NCBI GenBank assembly: GCA_902984215.1
Contig: CADWAF010001267.1
Location: 1-57,342, forward strand
Length of the DNA: 57,342 nt
Direction: 5' to 3'
Origin: Willaertia magna
Taxonomy: Eukaryota > Heterolobosea > Eutetramitea > Acrasida > Naegleriidae
The position numbers were made by a program, and so were the translations under genes. Under the pieces are notes generated by a model, which made no database searches, was not told the DNA's origin, and was given only the letters and a program-made list of their open reading frames with translations. Of this stretch, positions 1-11,597 are shown piece by piece. How positions within the stretch are numbered: position 1 is the first letter of the stretch; every line of letters begins with the position of its first letter.

Positions 1-1
1 T

Positions 2-946
2 TTAAGCCAATTTCAACACATGTATAATTTAGTAGAAATGCAACCAAAAGTTATTGGAAATAATAATGGAAAGCCAGGCATGGAGGCCTCGTTAGATATT
101 CAATATATTATGGGAGTAGCACAAGGAATTAATACTACAATCAATAGTATAGAATCAAATAATAATGAAGATCCTTTCGTACAATGGATTTCACAAATTC
201 AATTACAAGGAGATTCTAGTGCTTGGATTCATTCAATTTCTTATGGAGCAATTGAGAAAGATATTCCAAAAGATATTAAGGAAATGGTAGACCAGGAATT
301 CCAGAAAATTGGAGTAACTGGAAGAACCATTTTTGTTAGCTCTGGAGATAATGGTGTCAGATGTAATGATTATGGAGATAGATTTGAACCTGAATGGCCA
401 ACTAGCTCACCAAATGTTGTTTCTGTTGGAGCAACTCAATTCAAAATTAAGGGAGGAAAGATTTCCTCAGAGGTTGGAGCTGACTATACAGGCGGTGGAT
501 TCTCAGATTGTTATCCCAGACCAAGTTATCAAGACCAAGCTGTGATTAATTATTTAAATCAAAAATCGTTCCCTGATAGATCATATTTCAATTGGAATGG
601 AAGAATGTTCCCAGATATTGCTTTGATAGGTCAAAATTTTCAAGTAGTTCTTTCAGGAAAAGTTCATTCAGTTGATGGGACAAGTGCTAGTGCTCCATCT
701 GTAGCAGCAATCTTTTCCCTTCTTAATAATATTCGTTTCCTACAAAATAAGAAACCTATTGGATTTATTAATCCATGGCTCTATCAAGTTGCCCTTAAAA
801 TACCAAATGCTTTCTTTGACATTACTGAAGGGTATAATTCGTTTGAGCCATGTCCTGGGTTCTTTGCTATTGCAGGTGCTGATCCTGTTAGTGGAGTTGG
901 TGTACCTAATTTTGTCATTCTCAAAGATTTGATCTTGTCAAAGTAA
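2..946 (+). CDS. TPP1: Tripeptidyl-peptidase 1-like sedolisin (S53), C-terminal part, cut by window edge
   Basis: The frame is already open at base 2, so the N-terminal pro-domain and the start lie outside the window. What remains is most of a sedolisin (peptidase family S53) catalytic domain. The Glu/Asp pair sits in MEASLD (Glu codon at 83-85, Asp at 95-97), the oxyanion-hole Asp in SSGDNG, and the nucleophile Ser in DGTSASAP (codon 683-685). A calcium-site-like stretch near the C-terminus reads FFDITEGYN, then GADPVSGVGVPNF. The order and spacing match animal TPP1 (ASLD, SYG, SGD, GTSA). The family consists of acid lysosomal proteases that remove N-terminal tripeptides or act as endopeptidases; a phagolysosomal role is inferred. 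All catalytic residues visible here are present and no intron is seen. The stop is followed by ~100 bases and then ARL2 on the same strand. Confidence 0.9.
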   Translation, partial: LSQFQHMYNLVEMQPKVIGNNNGKPGMEASLDIQYIMGVAQGINTTINSIESNNNEDPFVQWISQIQLQGDSSAWIHSISYGAIEKDIPKDIKEMVDQEFQKIGVTGRTIFVSSGDNGVRCNDYGDRFEPEWPTSSPNVVSVGATQFKIKGGKISSEVGADYTGGGFSDCYPRPSYQDQAVINYLNQKSFPDRSYFNWNGRMFPDIALIGQNFQVVLSGKVHSVDGTSASAPSVAAIFSLLNNIRFLQNKKPIGFINPWLYQVALKIPNAFFDITEGYNSFEPCPGFFAIAGADPVSGVGVPNFVILKDLILSK

Positions 947-1044
947 TTGTTGAAATAATTATTATTTGAATACAAAGTTATTGAGGAATAATTTACAAAA
1001 TAATTTCCCGCCATTATTAAATTTAAAAAACAAAATACAAAAAA

Positions 1045-1710
1045 ATGGGTTTAATGAGCATTTTAAAGAAATTAAAGGAACAAGAAAAGCAAATGAGAAT
1101 TTTAATTCTAGGTTTAGATAATGCTGGAAAAACAACAATTGTTAAAAAGTTAAAAAATCAACCTATTGATACAATTTCTCCAACATTAGGATTTATAATT
1201 GAAACAATTTATTATGAAAAGGAAGAAGAAAATACAACTTCCGATGATCAATCATTACCTACCAATAATAAACTTTCTTTTAAATTAAATATTTGGGATA
1301 TAGGAGGTCAAAAATCAATTAGAAGTTATTGGAGAAATTATTTTGAAAATACAGATGGTTTAATTTGGGTTGTAGATAGTGCTGATACTGAAAGACTTGA
1401 AGATTGTAAAAAAGAATTATCAATGCTTTTAGGTGAAGAGAAATTAGCAGGTGCTAGTTTATTAATCTTAGCAAACAAATCTGATTTAAACAATGCCTTA
1501 AGTGTTGAATCTATAGCTCAATATTTAGGTTTAGAAAAACTTTCAAAGTCAACTGAGATTACTGATGCAAATTTATTTGAACAAAAAACTTCAAAGATAA
1601 CAAGACATGTACATGTAGAAAGATGTAGTGCTGTAACTGGTGAAGGTCTTTCAGAAGGGATAGATTGGATTGTTGAAGATATTGCAAATAGAATTTTCTT
1701 AATGGATTGA
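1045..1710 (+). CDS. ARL2: ARL2-type Arf-like small GTPase
   Basis: Single exon, 221 residues, about 37 longer than animal ARL2 (184). The start [20 protein letters not shown] closely resembles the ARL2 N-terminus. The P-loop is GLDNAGKTT, switch I is DTISPTLGF, switch II is [18 protein letters not shown], and the base-recognition motif is NKSD with CSAVTGEGL as G5. ARL2 binds tubulin cofactor D and acts in tubulin folding and in the traffic of lipid-modified proteins; that role is family knowledge. The extra length comes from two polar insertions: one between switch I and switch II (around residues 58-76, EEENTTSDD) and one before G5 (around 177-194). Neither is bounded by a good GT/AG pair, so they look like real protein insertions. 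Gly2 is present, but family members are generally not myristoylated. The 3' end faces that of ATG9, only 24 bases away. Confidence 0.93.
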   Translation: MGLMSILKKLKEQEKQMRILILGLDNAGKTTIVKKLKNQPIDTISPTLGFIIETIYYEKEEENTTSDDQSLPTNNKLSFKLNIWDIGGQKSIRSYWRNYFENTDGLIWVVDSADTERLEDCKKELSMLLGEEKLAGASLLILANKSDLNNALSVESIAQYLGLEKLSKSTEITDANLFEQKTSKITRHVHVERCSAVTGEGLSEGIDWIVEDIANRIFLMD

Positions 1711-1734
1711 AAATGTACAAATTTATTTACAATT

Positions 1735-4074
1735 TTATCTTTTTTGATGACTTCCCATCATACCATAATGACTTTCTAATAAACGAAATAGTTGTTTTGA
1801 GTGAAGCATTTGACTACTAGCATCCATTACTGAATCAAGTAATATTGGTTGTAAAGTATTTGTTGTTGTTGATTGGGTATCTAACATTGGTTGATGGAAA
1901 TGATTAACAGAGGTTAACATTTGATTAAAAGCATTCCTAGTATCTTGTTGTTTCTTTTTCCTTTCTAATGGACTAGTTTTTTCAAAAAGTAATGTTGGGG
2001 TAATAGCACTTGGTTTGCTGTTGATATTACGTGTAGATTGATCTAATACAATTTGTTCTCTAGGAGTAAGGGTGGCTGTGTTTGGTGCAATGAAATTTAA
2101 AGTAGGTGTTTGTAAAGATTGATTAATATTTTCTAAGAATTCTTTAGCTCCTGATTCTTCTTTTGGTTTGTATTTTGGATATCTTTGAAGGAAATTTAAA
2201 TAAGACATTTCCATCTTTCCATTCTCAGATACTAATAAATCTTCTGGAACAGATGATGGGTTTTGTGTATCTGTTTGAATAACACTACCATACATTCTAT
2301 TACCAAACTTATTAAATTTAAATGCTGCATGTCCACAAATATGACCTATTCCTTCATAGTCAACTGTTACTAAATCTACAAATTTCATAATTCTATCAGC
2401 ACTTCTAGGTAATGAAATTAATAAAATTAAAGGTGTAACAAAAACACTTAAAAGTTCATTAAGAAAAAATTCATAACTATTAATATAATATTGTGTAAAT
2501 TTATCTCTAACTTCAGTAAATTGTCCTTTTCCTTTCCACTCTGGGTCATGATAGTGTAAAATTTCACAAACATTATCCAATTTCTCTTTTGGTGAAAATA
2601 TTGCATGTTCATCTATAACATAACTTTTAGCATAAGCCCAAACGAATAATAAAGTCGTTAACCAAGTTAATAAATTTTGATTAAAAAGTGAAAAATATAA
2701 AGCTAAAGAGTTATTTAAATAAGATAATACAATTATAACACCAGCAAATGCAGAAGCAATAAACATTACTCTTTTAGCTAAAATTGAAAGTATAACTATT
2801 GGAAATTGATTTAAATAATCCATTGCTGGATAATACGCTTGATTCATTCTCTTTTCAAATTCATGATCTAATTCTTGATATTGTCTAAATTTAAATTTAG
2901 AATAAATTGACCATCTTCTTCCTAATATTTGTTTTGGATTATTCTTTAATTCTGCTAAATATTTAAATGATGTATACATTAAAATATAAATGAATAAAAA
3001 TGGTGACATCAATAAATTTACTAATCCTAATTTAATAAAATAAGAACGTAATTTTCCGGGATTTTTAATAAAAACTTCATTAATTTTAAATTCACTATCA
3101 AATAAATTATCTGTAATTAAACGTAAATTAAATAATAATGTTTCTGATAGATAAGTCTTTTTACTCATAAAAGGTAAAGGTACAAATAAATCCATTACTT
3201 CCTTATTAATAAAAGAAATTAGATAATGTTCTTTCCTTAGAATTCTATTCATAATATCAAATTCATCAACATTCTTAATAATATAAATCTTTCTTTTCTT
3301 TTGTAATTCAATCATTCTTTCAACAACATCAACCCATTGAATAGTTTGAATATCAATTTCTGAAATGTTTAAATCATTATTATAAAAATGTTTAATTGTA
3401 ATCATTGAAAATATATCTCTTAAATATTTAAATAAAGAATAAAACCAATATCCAAGAACAGTTAATTCAAATAAAAATACAATTATATGAAATGCATTAA
3501 ATACCCAAATATCTTTTCTAATAATTGGAACATATTTACAACTAACATCTTGACATCTCCAAATCTCTTCCCAATTTAAAAATACAAATAGAAATGTAGA
3601 AAAGGCAACCATAAAGAGAAGAGTTCTAATTTTAATTAAGAATACTAATAAGAATACAATAATTACTTACATTAAACGTAGAATTCTATCTAATAGTAAA
3701 CACCAAAAGCCTTTTTCATAGAAATAAAGATAAACTTGTTGGAAGAATACATCTAAATTCGTTATTCCGAGCGATTCTCTTTCTGTACCTCCTCTTAGTA
3801 AACTTTCATGTTCTGCGGCTTTTCCTCTTTGAAGAGAAGCATCTTCTTCTTCATCATCACTTCCTACATCAATAGCAAGTTGTTTCTCTTTAAAAACATT
3901 ACCTGCTGTGGGTAAAGGTGATATCATAGGAGAAGAAAAGTCAGTAGATGTATCATTACTTATAAGCCTTGGAGGGTTCATATAAGTATTATTATGTATC
4001 GGAGGTATAATATTTTCATTAGAAGAACTACCTTTTGATGAAGGCCTCTCCTGTAACTCATAGCCTTTTTCCAT
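1735..4074 (-). CDS. ATG9: ATG9 autophagy scramblase
   Basis: Two exons: complement(join(1735..3625, 3671..4074)), giving 764 residues. The 45-bp intron has a GTAAGT donor at 3670. Splicing joins LLDRILRLI to TLLFMVAFSTFLF, matching the ATG9 entry into its first membrane helix, which supports the junction. The N-terminal ~110 residues are polar and disordered. The core has several hydrophobic segments and the family hallmark around residues 365-400 (LGRRWSIYSKFKFRQYQEL, then HEFEKRM, then YLNQFP). The C-terminal third is Ser/Thr/Gln-rich. ATG9 is the transmembrane lipid scramblase of autophagy, carried on Golgi-derived vesicles to the forming autophagosome. The start follows AT-rich leader sequence in a 418-bp divergent promoter shared with the coiled-coil gene. 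Confidence 0.94.
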
Positions 4075-4492
4075 TATTCAAATTAATTATTATTGTTCAA
4101 TTCAATAGTAATACGTTTTATTTGAAGTTGTAAATTTTGTAGCTCGTATTAAAAAATGTCGAAATGGACTGTCTAATAAAAGAGAAAGTCTTTGTTTGAT
4201 TTTTTTTTAGAATGTTTGTTGTTTTGTTTGATTCTGTTTAGATGATGCGCTTGTCATTAATTTCAACAAAAGAGTAGGAAAGTATGGTATATTAATAAAA
4301 AGAAAGAAAGGAAACAGTTTTTCATTACTGTCGCTGGAAAGAGTATTTCTCAAAACAACAGTAGTTTTTGTTGGTACGAATTAAAGATTTTCCACATTTT
4401 TTGAATAGAATTCTGTTCTGACAAACATTTTTTCTGTCACAATTCAGCCATCAAGACAAAGATCCATTTGGAATTGAAAATTAATTCAGAAA
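4075..4492. promoter_or_regulatory. Divergent intergenic region between ATG9 and the coiled-coil gene
   Basis: This 418-bp gap lies between two outward-facing start codons and must hold both promoters and 5' leaders. I see homopolymer T and A tracts and no tRNA, conserved ORF or strong repeat. Confidence 0.5.
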
Positions 4493-6450
4493 ATGGCAGA
4501 ACTCGTACGAGAGAATAATATTGACAATAAAAACCCCTTGGACGAAGAAAGAAGTGAAGAAGAAGAACAGCTCATTAAAAACTTGAAATTACCAACAACT
4601 ACCGTTGGAACCCCAACTAAAAACGAGACAACAAGCGAGCAAGAAGAATTAAATACACTTTCTCCAAATAATTCTTCTAACGTTTTATTATATCCAACTA
4701 TTCCACCTTTAGGTCCAATACTATCAGCTCCAATTCAATATTCTATTAACAATCAATCAAAATACATGTCAATAAAAAAAGATAAAGAATTATTACAAGT
4801 TCAAAGTCAATTAGATGAAAAGGAAGAAGAAATTAATCAATTAAAGAATAAAATTAATGAAATGGAATTAAAATTAAATGAAGAAGAAAGAATATTTATA
4901 GAAAAACAAAATGAAAAACAAAACGAAAATGAAAAATTGAAAAGTGACTATTTTCAACTTTTAACAGAAAACAATACTTTAAAAGAAGAATTAAATAAAT
5001 CAATTGAAATAATTAATAAATTAAAATTAAAATTAAAAGAAAAGGAAAAAATATATTTAGATTTAACAAATGAAATTAAAAATTTAAAAGAAAATAAAGA
5101 AAATGAAAAAATACAAAATGAAAAATTAATTTCCAAATTAGAAAAAAATTTAAATTTACAAAAACAATTATTTGAAAACCAAATAAAAAATTTAAAAGAA
5201 GATTATGAATCTAAATTAACTGAAAAAGAAAATTGCATAAACTATCATTTAACAAATTGTAATGAATATAAAAAAATAAATAATGAACTAAAAAAGGATA
5301 AATACGAATTAAATAGAATCAAAGATGAATTACAATATTCAATTAACGAAAAGGAAAATGAGATTTTAGAATTAAAAAGTTCAATTGAGTTATCACAAAA
5401 GAGAAGTAGATTTCAAAATGAGTTAGATAAGAAGAAAATTGAAAAATTACAAACAGAATTAAAAGAGAATAAAGAAGATTATGAGAAATTAAATAATGAA
5501 TATGAAAATTTAAAAGATTTACATAAAACAGTAAATTTAAAATTAAAAGAATTACAATTAAAAAATAATGATAATAATTATCAGTTGTCTAATCAATTAT
5601 CACAATTAAATAGTCAACTAGAACAAAAGAATAGTGAATTAAATCAATTAAAATTATCTTCTTTATCTAAAGAAGAATCCAAATTAAAAGAAGTTGAAGA
5701 ATTAAACAACAGAATTAAACAATTAGAATTTAACCTTCAAAGTGAAAAATCTTTACAAAATAATTTAAAAAACGATTTACAAAAAGAAATTTATTTAAGA
5801 AATAATTTGGAATATCTTTTAGCGAATGAAAAAGAAGAAAATAATCGTGGCTCCAATTACATTAAGCGTTTAGAAGAAACTTTACAAAAAACAACTGAAA
5901 TTGTTAAAAATTACTCAAAATTAAGAGAAATGACTGAAAATTTAGAAATAACCAATACAAATTTACAAAATAATATAATTAATTTGCAAAATGAATTAAA
6001 AGAAACTAAAGAACAAAATCAACAATTATTAATAAAACAACAACAACAACAAAACCAAGCACCGCCTCAGCACTATATAAATGATGACAGTCTTAGTAGT
6101 TATTCTTCATCAACAGTTCGTTCATTACCTTCTTTACCTTCTACTACACATGTAACAACAACTACTTGTAATTATAGCCAACAAAGAAATAATAATAGAA
6201 AAAGCAATTGTTATTATTCAGATGAAGAAGATGAAGATCTCAGTTCAATCTTACGACAAATGAGTCGTGGTAGTGGACGCTCCAGTAGTAGTAGTTGCAG
6301 TGTTGGGAAAAAGTTTTACAAAGGAGGTCAATTCCTTCCTGGAGGAGGAAGAGCTCCAAAAGTAAGTTGTTTAATAATTATTTACGTGTAATAATACCTA
6401 TTTACTTATTTACTTTTTAATAATATTTAAAGGGAGGGATTTGGATGTAG
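4493..6450 (+). CDS. Long coiled-coil protein with a tiny Gly-rich last exon
   Basis: Proposed as join(4493..6361, 6433..6450). Read without splicing, the frame ends 10 codons past a GTAAGT donor at 6362. Splicing to the AG at 6431-6432 instead adds five residues (GGIWM) and a stop, giving 628 residues ending GGGRAPKGGIWM. Residues ~95-520 form an almost continuous coiled coil (repeated Leu heptads, Lys/Glu/Asn-rich). This is preceded by a disordered acidic N-terminus and followed by a Gln run, a Ser-rich stretch and an acidic DEEDED patch. The tail KGGQFLPGGGRAPKGG looks like a deliberate short motif and not low-complexity drift. No enzymatic domain is seen. A cytoskeletal, tethering or golgin-like scaffold role is possible but unproven. 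The last-exon call is less certain than the main exon. Confidence 0.7.
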
Positions 6451-6831
6451 TTGAATACTTTAAATTATTGTAAAGCATTTACTTTTTATTAAAAAAGAAT
6501 AATTTCTATTTTAAATTTTAATTGGACTCTTCCTTTTCTTCTTTCATCCCATAGTTGACCACAAAACTTTTTTTATACAGAAACATAATAACAGGAAAAA
6601 ACCATGTACCACAAAAGTAGGTTTAGTATAATATATAAAGTAAAACAACAAACTCATTTAAATAGTACTCAGATAAATTTAAGTTCTAACTCGTTATTTA
6701 AGGTAACTTTGTTTACTCATTGTGGTATTTGTCAGAAGTAAGGACAGACCAATTCCTTCCAATTTTTTGTTATTTAATGAAAGACAAGTGGCATTGACGT
6801 GACCAACACAAAACAAAAAATTAAAAACAAT
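6451..6831 (+). other. Intergenic, AT-rich, no convincing gene
   Basis: 381 bases between the coiled-coil gene and the secreted protein. They contain TTGTAAAG soon after the upstream stop (a candidate 3'-end element) and a 44-codon ORF near 6604 without recognisable features, which I treat as chance. Confidence 0.4.
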
Positions 6832-7362
6832 ATGAAAAAGTTTATTATTATTGCATTATTAGCAACACTATTCCTTTTAGTAGTTTTTGCTTCCTCTTCT
6901 GCAACTGTTAAGGCACAATCTAACAATGATGATGGCACTGACAATGAAGAGAACCAACAAACACCAAGCCTCCCTGACGAAGAAGATATTAATGTTGATG
7001 AAGATAGAGAAGATCCTGACCTTACTTCTTTCCAACCAAATAATCCATCTGACTTAGATACTAATAGTAACTCAATTGATGAACAAGATGTTCCAGATAC
7101 TTCAGATGAGTTAGATGAATTCGCAACTGGATCAGAAGAAAATTCTGAAGAAGATCCAACTGAAGAACCAGCAGAAGAAAATAATTCAAACAACAACGAC
7201 AGTAATAACAACAACAATAACAACGACAATAATAACAATAATTCAAATGACCAAACAAATAATAATGACAACAATAATAACAATAACAACAATGACAATA
7301 ATCCAAACGAACCAGCAAATAATGCAGAAGCTTTATTCTATGAAGATGAAGAAGATTGGTAA
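6832..7362 (+). CDS. Secreted or surface Asn/Asp-rich low-complexity protein
   Basis: The first in-frame ATG is at 6832; the frame is open further upstream but only from GTG. This start gives MKKFIIIALLATLFLLVVFA, a classical signal peptide, with likely cleavage near SSATVKA. The mature part (~150 residues) is strongly acidic, then becomes a run of Asn/Asp repeats (NNNDSNNNN type) and ends ALFYEDEEDW. It has no cysteines after the leader, no membrane helix and no recognisable domain. A secreted, surface-coat or endomembrane-lumen calcium-binding polyelectrolyte is possible, but this is only inference. The stop is followed by TTGTAAATT. Confidence 0.75.
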   Translation: MKKFIIIALLATLFLLVVFASSSATVKAQSNNDDGTDNEENQQTPSLPDEEDINVDEDREDPDLTSFQPNNPSDLDTNSNSIDEQDVPDTSDELDEFATGSEENSEEDPTEEPAEENNSNNNDSNNNNNNNDNNNNNSNDQTNNNDNNNNNNNNDNNPNEPANNAEALFYEDEEDW

Positions 7363-7562
7363 ATCCAGCAATTAAAATTGTAAATTATATTTTGTGTTCT
7401 ATGTAAATATTGTAAAAAAACAAATAAACTTAAGTATTTTGTGTGACAGACAAACTAGCCCTTCATTCAATTCCAAACTTCCTTCAACCCATTACTTTAC
7501 AACCTGAATTTTTCACATTTAAAAATGAAATTGACTTAAAAAAATTTCAAAAAAAAATAAAA

Positions 7563-8054
7563 ATGACAAAGACTGTATTCGTTAGTAACTTAGATTTTAA
7601 GGTTAAATGGTTTGATTTAAAGGATCACTTTAGACCAGCAGGAAACATTGCAAGAGCAGAAATTTTCACAAAGAATGGTGGGATGTCAATTGGTTCTGGT
7701 AAAGTTACATTTGAAGATGAACAATCTGCACAAAATGCTGTAGATATGTTCAATGGCACTAATTTCTCTGGAAGAACTATTACTGTTAAACTTGATGTTA
7801 ATGATTTCCAAGGAAGACAAGTTTTTGTTAGTAATTTATCATTTAAAACTAATTCTCAAAGCTTAAGAGAAGCATTTTCACAATTCGGAGAACTTGAAAA
7901 ATGTTTTGTTGTTAAAGATGACAATGGTTACTCAAGAGGTAATGGTATTGTTAGATATGTTAATGGAGCAGATGCTGCAAAAGCAATTGAATCAATGAAT
8001 GGTACAAACCTAGATAATAGAACTATTTATGTTAAATTAGATGAAAAGATTTAA
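7563..8054 (+). CDS. Two-RRM RNA-binding protein
   Basis: 163 residues, essentially two RNA recognition motifs back to back. RRM1 (residues ~3-75) has RNP2 VFVSNLDF and a diverged RNP1 (GSGKVTF). RRM2 (~88-160) has RNP2 VFVSNLSF and RNP1 RGNGIVRY. I start at the ATG at 7563 because it begins exactly at RRM1 after an A-rich leader; the frame is open upstream to 7443 but has no ATG there. A four-codon upstream ORF (7525-7539, other frame) lies in the leader. The compact double-RRM design resembles small SR-like, hnRNP or Gbp2-like mRNA-binding proteins, but there is no RS or RGG tail to decide. Likely nuclear mRNA binding. Confidence 0.88.
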   Translation: MTKTVFVSNLDFKVKWFDLKDHFRPAGNIARAEIFTKNGGMSIGSGKVTFEDEQSAQNAVDMFNGTNFSGRTITVKLDVNDFQGRQVFVSNLSFKTNSQSLREAFSQFGELEKCFVVKDDNGYSRGNGIVRYVNGADAAKAIESMNGTNLDNRTIYVKLDEKI

Positions 8055-8252
8055 ATTATCTATTTGAAATATATGGATGGCTTATTTACCTCTTTAGCTA
8101 GATAGATTGTTCAAACAAAACTACTAGTTGATGATTATTAATTCCTTTGGTTTAAATAGTTGTTTTAGAATAGTTGGAATTGTTTTAGATCAGCCTGTCA
8201 GCAATAATAAAAGAATTGACAATTTAATTAACAATTATAAATGTACAATAAT

Positions 8253-9587
8253 TTATTCCTCAGATGGTTGAGGTGGCTTCTTGTTCCAATCGAATGGTTC
8301 ATTGGTAATTCTTTCATAAATATCAACAACATCATTTGCACATGATTCAAAGTGAGTAGTTGCATCATATGATTTAGAGATGAAAACACCATCTTTCTTT
8401 CCATCTTCTAATGGTTCATAAGTATCTAAGGTATATACAAACTTTTCATCAATAGGTTCTAATAAATTCAAACCAAGTTGAACTTCCTTTTCTGGTGTAT
8501 CAGTTTCAACTGTTGTAGAAACAATAGCAATATACTTTCCTTGAGGAGCAACATGATGTGTGAAAGAGGTCACACAAACATAAATATCATGTTTACGATT
8601 TGCTTGCTTTTGTGGAATAATAATTTGAGCAGATTTTGCATCACCAGTATTCTTAACAGGATGTGAAAGAATACAAATAACACGAATAACTTTACCAGTC
8701 TTTCTAACCTTTTCAGGGAAATAAGATGGATCACCAACAACCATCTTTGCTTTAGCAATTTCACCTTCGGATTCAACACCAACAATATGACCATTTTCAT
8801 CATAATGGATCTTATCAACTGGTTTGTTTAACATATAAGTACCACCATAGACTGCACATAAACGAGCAAATACTTGAGGTAATTCACCTAAACCATATAA
8901 TGGATAAACATAAGGAGATTTACCATACATATTTAATGATTCTTCATATAATCTCATTCTTTCAATAACTTCTAATGCAGGTACAGTAGACATATAACTA
9001 TCATCAGTATATAATGCAACTGCATGACCTAAGAAATCAGTTGTATCTTCACTAACGCCAAAATATTTGTAAATTTTATCCATAGTATCTTTTCTACAGT
9101 CAAAGCCTTGATGGGTCTTTGGGTTATTAACATCATAGTCATATAGATAGGAAAGTAACTTTTTAGCCTTTAACTTTTCAAAGAAGCCTAATAAAGGTGA
9201 AGTTGCAACTTCAGTTGGAGTAACTGGTACTTTTTGGATTTGTTTACCATGGAAAACGAAACTTCCTTCTACTAATGCAAATTCCATGTTATAACGGGTA
9301 ACACCAGTCATTCTTAAGATCTTAACTAATTTACCATTAGCCATCAAGAATTTTGGAATTAAATCAATGTTATAATCTCTGCTTCTACCTAATGATTCTG
9401 ATGGTTTTTGATCTTTACCCTTTAACTTTTCAAAAATTTGTTCCAAGTTTAAACTTGCTGATTCTCCTCCATAATATGGATTACGATCCATATGAAGTAC
9501 TTTCTTACCACTGACTGATAATAAACCAGAGATAACACATTCAGTTAAACCTGTTCCTAAAACAATAACATCATATTCCTCATTCAT
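8253..9587 (-). CDS. GDI: Rab GDP-dissociation inhibitor
   Basis: Single exon, 444 residues, matching the family (~445). The N-terminus is [20 protein letters not shown], a Rossmann-like GxGxxE motif, followed by [15 protein letters not shown], the GDI/REP signature. Later motifs are [13 protein letters not shown] and the Rab-binding platform region with MTGVTRY. GDI extracts prenylated, GDP-bound Rab proteins from membranes and recycles them in the cytosol. There is no REP-type insertion, so GDI is favoured over Rab escort protein. The stop is followed by TTGTACATT. It converges with the RRM gene across ~200 bases and shares no promoter with it. Confidence 0.96.
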   Translation of the reverse strand: MNEEYDVIVLGTGLTECVISGLLSVSGKKVLHMDRNPYYGGESASLNLEQIFEKLKGKDQKPSESLGRSRDYNIDLIPKFLMANGKLVKILRMTGVTRYNMEFALVEGSFVFHGKQIQKVPVTPTEVATSPLLGFFEKLKAKKLLSYLYDYDVNNPKTHQGFDCRKDTMDKIYKYFGVSEDTTDFLGHAVALYTDDSYMSTVPALEVIERMRLYEESLNMYGKSPYVYPLYGLGELPQVFARLCAVYGGTYMLNKPVDKIHYDENGHIVGVESEGEIAKAKMVVGDPSYFPEKVRKTGKVIRVICILSHPVKNTGDAKSAQIIIPQKQANRKHDIYVCVTSFTHHVAPQGKYIAIVSTTVETDTPEKEVQLGLNLLEPIDEKFVYTLDTYEPLEDGKKDGVFISKSYDATTHFESCANDVVDIYERITNEPFDWNKKPPQPSEE

Positions 9588-9828
9588 TTTTTAATATATT
9601 TTGGCCTTGAGAATTTTTTTTTCTAATTTTATTTTGTAATGAAAAATGATAATTTTTGTGATCATCAAATCTTGACACCTAAACAACCTTTCTTGTCACG
9701 CATGGACCTTTGGTTAAATAAACTCCAAAACAGAAATCAAACACCGATTGGTGTTGAATTTAAAATGATTGTATTAATAATTATAATTTTTATAAAATTG
9801 AGACAAAATGTATTATGTTACAATTTTT

Positions 9829-11419
9829 TTACAATTCAGAGAATGCCTTGTCCATAACGAATAAAGCGAATTCAACATCTTCCTTAGAAATACACATTGG
9901 AGGTTTAATTCTGAAAACATTACCATATAAACCACCTTTGCCTAATAATAAACCTAATTCCTTACATCTTTCAAATACTCTTGCAGTTTCTTCTTTTGCT
10001 GGTTCTAAGGTCTTTCTATCCTTAACTAATTCAACACCTAACATTAAACCTTTACCTCTAACATCACCAATAATTGGATACTTTTCTTTTAATTTATTTA
10101 ATCCATTAATTAATAAATTACCAGTTTCTAATGAGTTCTTTTGTAATTGTTCTTTGTCAATTACTCTAAGAACAGCTCTACCGATTGCTGAACTTACTGG
10201 ATTACCACCATAAGTATTAAAGTGTATCTTTTGAGCTAAGGTCTTTGCAATTTCAGGTGTTGTGACAACTGCTGCCAAAGGAGTTCCATTACCAATACCT
10301 TTTGCCATTGTTACAATATCAGGCACTATAAAAGGAATTGTAAATTTACACAAAATAATAAAATAATTAATACTTACTGACACCTTCAGATTCGAAGCCC
10401 CAGAAATGAGTACCTAGACGACCGAAACCAGTTTGTACTTCATCAGCAATACATACACCACCATGTTTTCTTACAGTTTCATAAACCTTCTTAAGGTATC
10501 CTGGAGGATTACATACAGTACCACCAACACCTTGGATTGGTTCAGAAATCCAACCAGCAATTGCACCTGGTGTACATTGTTCAATTACGTTTTGAACATC
10601 CCAATGATATTTATCAGCTGCATCTGGATCGTCATATTTGAATGGACCTCTATATTGGTTTGGAGTTAAAACGTGTTTAATTCCTTCTCCTTGAGGTACA
10701 GGATACTTCCATGTGCTAAGGGAGGTAATACCCATAGTTAAACCACTCATACCGTGCTATAAGTTCGGAAGTAATTTTGGACACAGGTCAATTTTAGAAA
10801 TACAATAATTTGAAATACTTACATAACAATTTCTTAAAGCTAAAATATCTTGATTTTTAGTATACAATCTAGCCATTAAAATTGCTAAATCATTAGCCTC
10901 ACTACCACTATTTACAAAATAGGTTACCTTTAAGTTTCCTGGCATTTTGTCAGCTAATTCCTTACCAAATTGAGCAATTTCAGGATGATAATAAATATTT
11001 GTTGTGTGCATTAAAGTTGCCATTTGTTCAGTTCCTGCTTTAACAATTTCTTCATGGCAATGACCAACAGAAATAGTAACTAGTTATTATAAATGATTGT
11101 AAAAAATAATTTGATCAGATGATCACTTACCAATACCACCAAAGAAATCAAGATATCTTTTACCTTTGTCATCCCATAAATATTGCTTTTTACCTTCAAC
11201 TAGCATTACCGGCTTTTGATAATAAGTTAATAATCCAGGTGACAAGTAAGTCTTTCTTAACTTTTCAACTTCTTCAAAAGAAGGTCCCTTATATGGTTTT
11301 GGTTTATGGGTGGTTGCTGGTAATTCCTTTTGTTGGGTTGTTAAAATACTTGAGAAATGTCTTTTATTAACAGCATTGATTTGTTTCAATGCATGACAAT
11401 TCAAAGATTTTTTCATCAT
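9829..11419 (-). CDS. AGXT2: AGXT2-like mitochondrial class-III aminotransferase
   Basis: Four exons: complement(join(9829..10325, 10378..10756, 10823..11079, 11131..11419)), 473 residues, with introns of 52, 66 and 51 bp and GTAAGT donors. Each junction restores a conserved stretch: [23 protein letters not shown] and [13 protein letters not shown]. Hallmarks are [29 protein letters not shown] and the PLP lysine in TMAKGIGNG (about residue 317). Family members transaminate glyoxylate with alanine, or use beta-aminoisobutyrate or dimethylarginine. The start is the ATG pair at 11419. The first ~30 residues are basic and hydroxylated without acids ([13 protein letters not shown]), like a mitochondrial presequence. 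A further upstream in-frame ATG (11587) exists but gives a less presequence-like leader. The stop itself is part of TTGTAAAA. Confidence 0.93.
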
Positions 11420-11597
11420 TGTGTTTTTTGATCTAATTTTTTTGAATAAATTTTTGTTGATTAAGATGTCATCTGAGATGAAGGATGAGGCATATAGTTT
11501 ACAACAGCCCTTTTCGGATCTAAAACTTCTTCGCATGACGTTGACCAAGTAATTACTAGTCGCAAATAAAAAATAGAGCCAGTTCAAACAAGTACCA

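Noticed and set aside
6604..6738. 44-codon ORF upstream of the secreted-protein gene
   Set aside because: No conserved motif, ordinary AT-rich sequence, and such short ORFs are common by chance.
9639..9857. 72-codon plus-strand ORF between Rab GDI and AGXT2
   Set aside because: Overlaps the end of the AGXT2 coding sequence on the other strand and has no recognisable feature.
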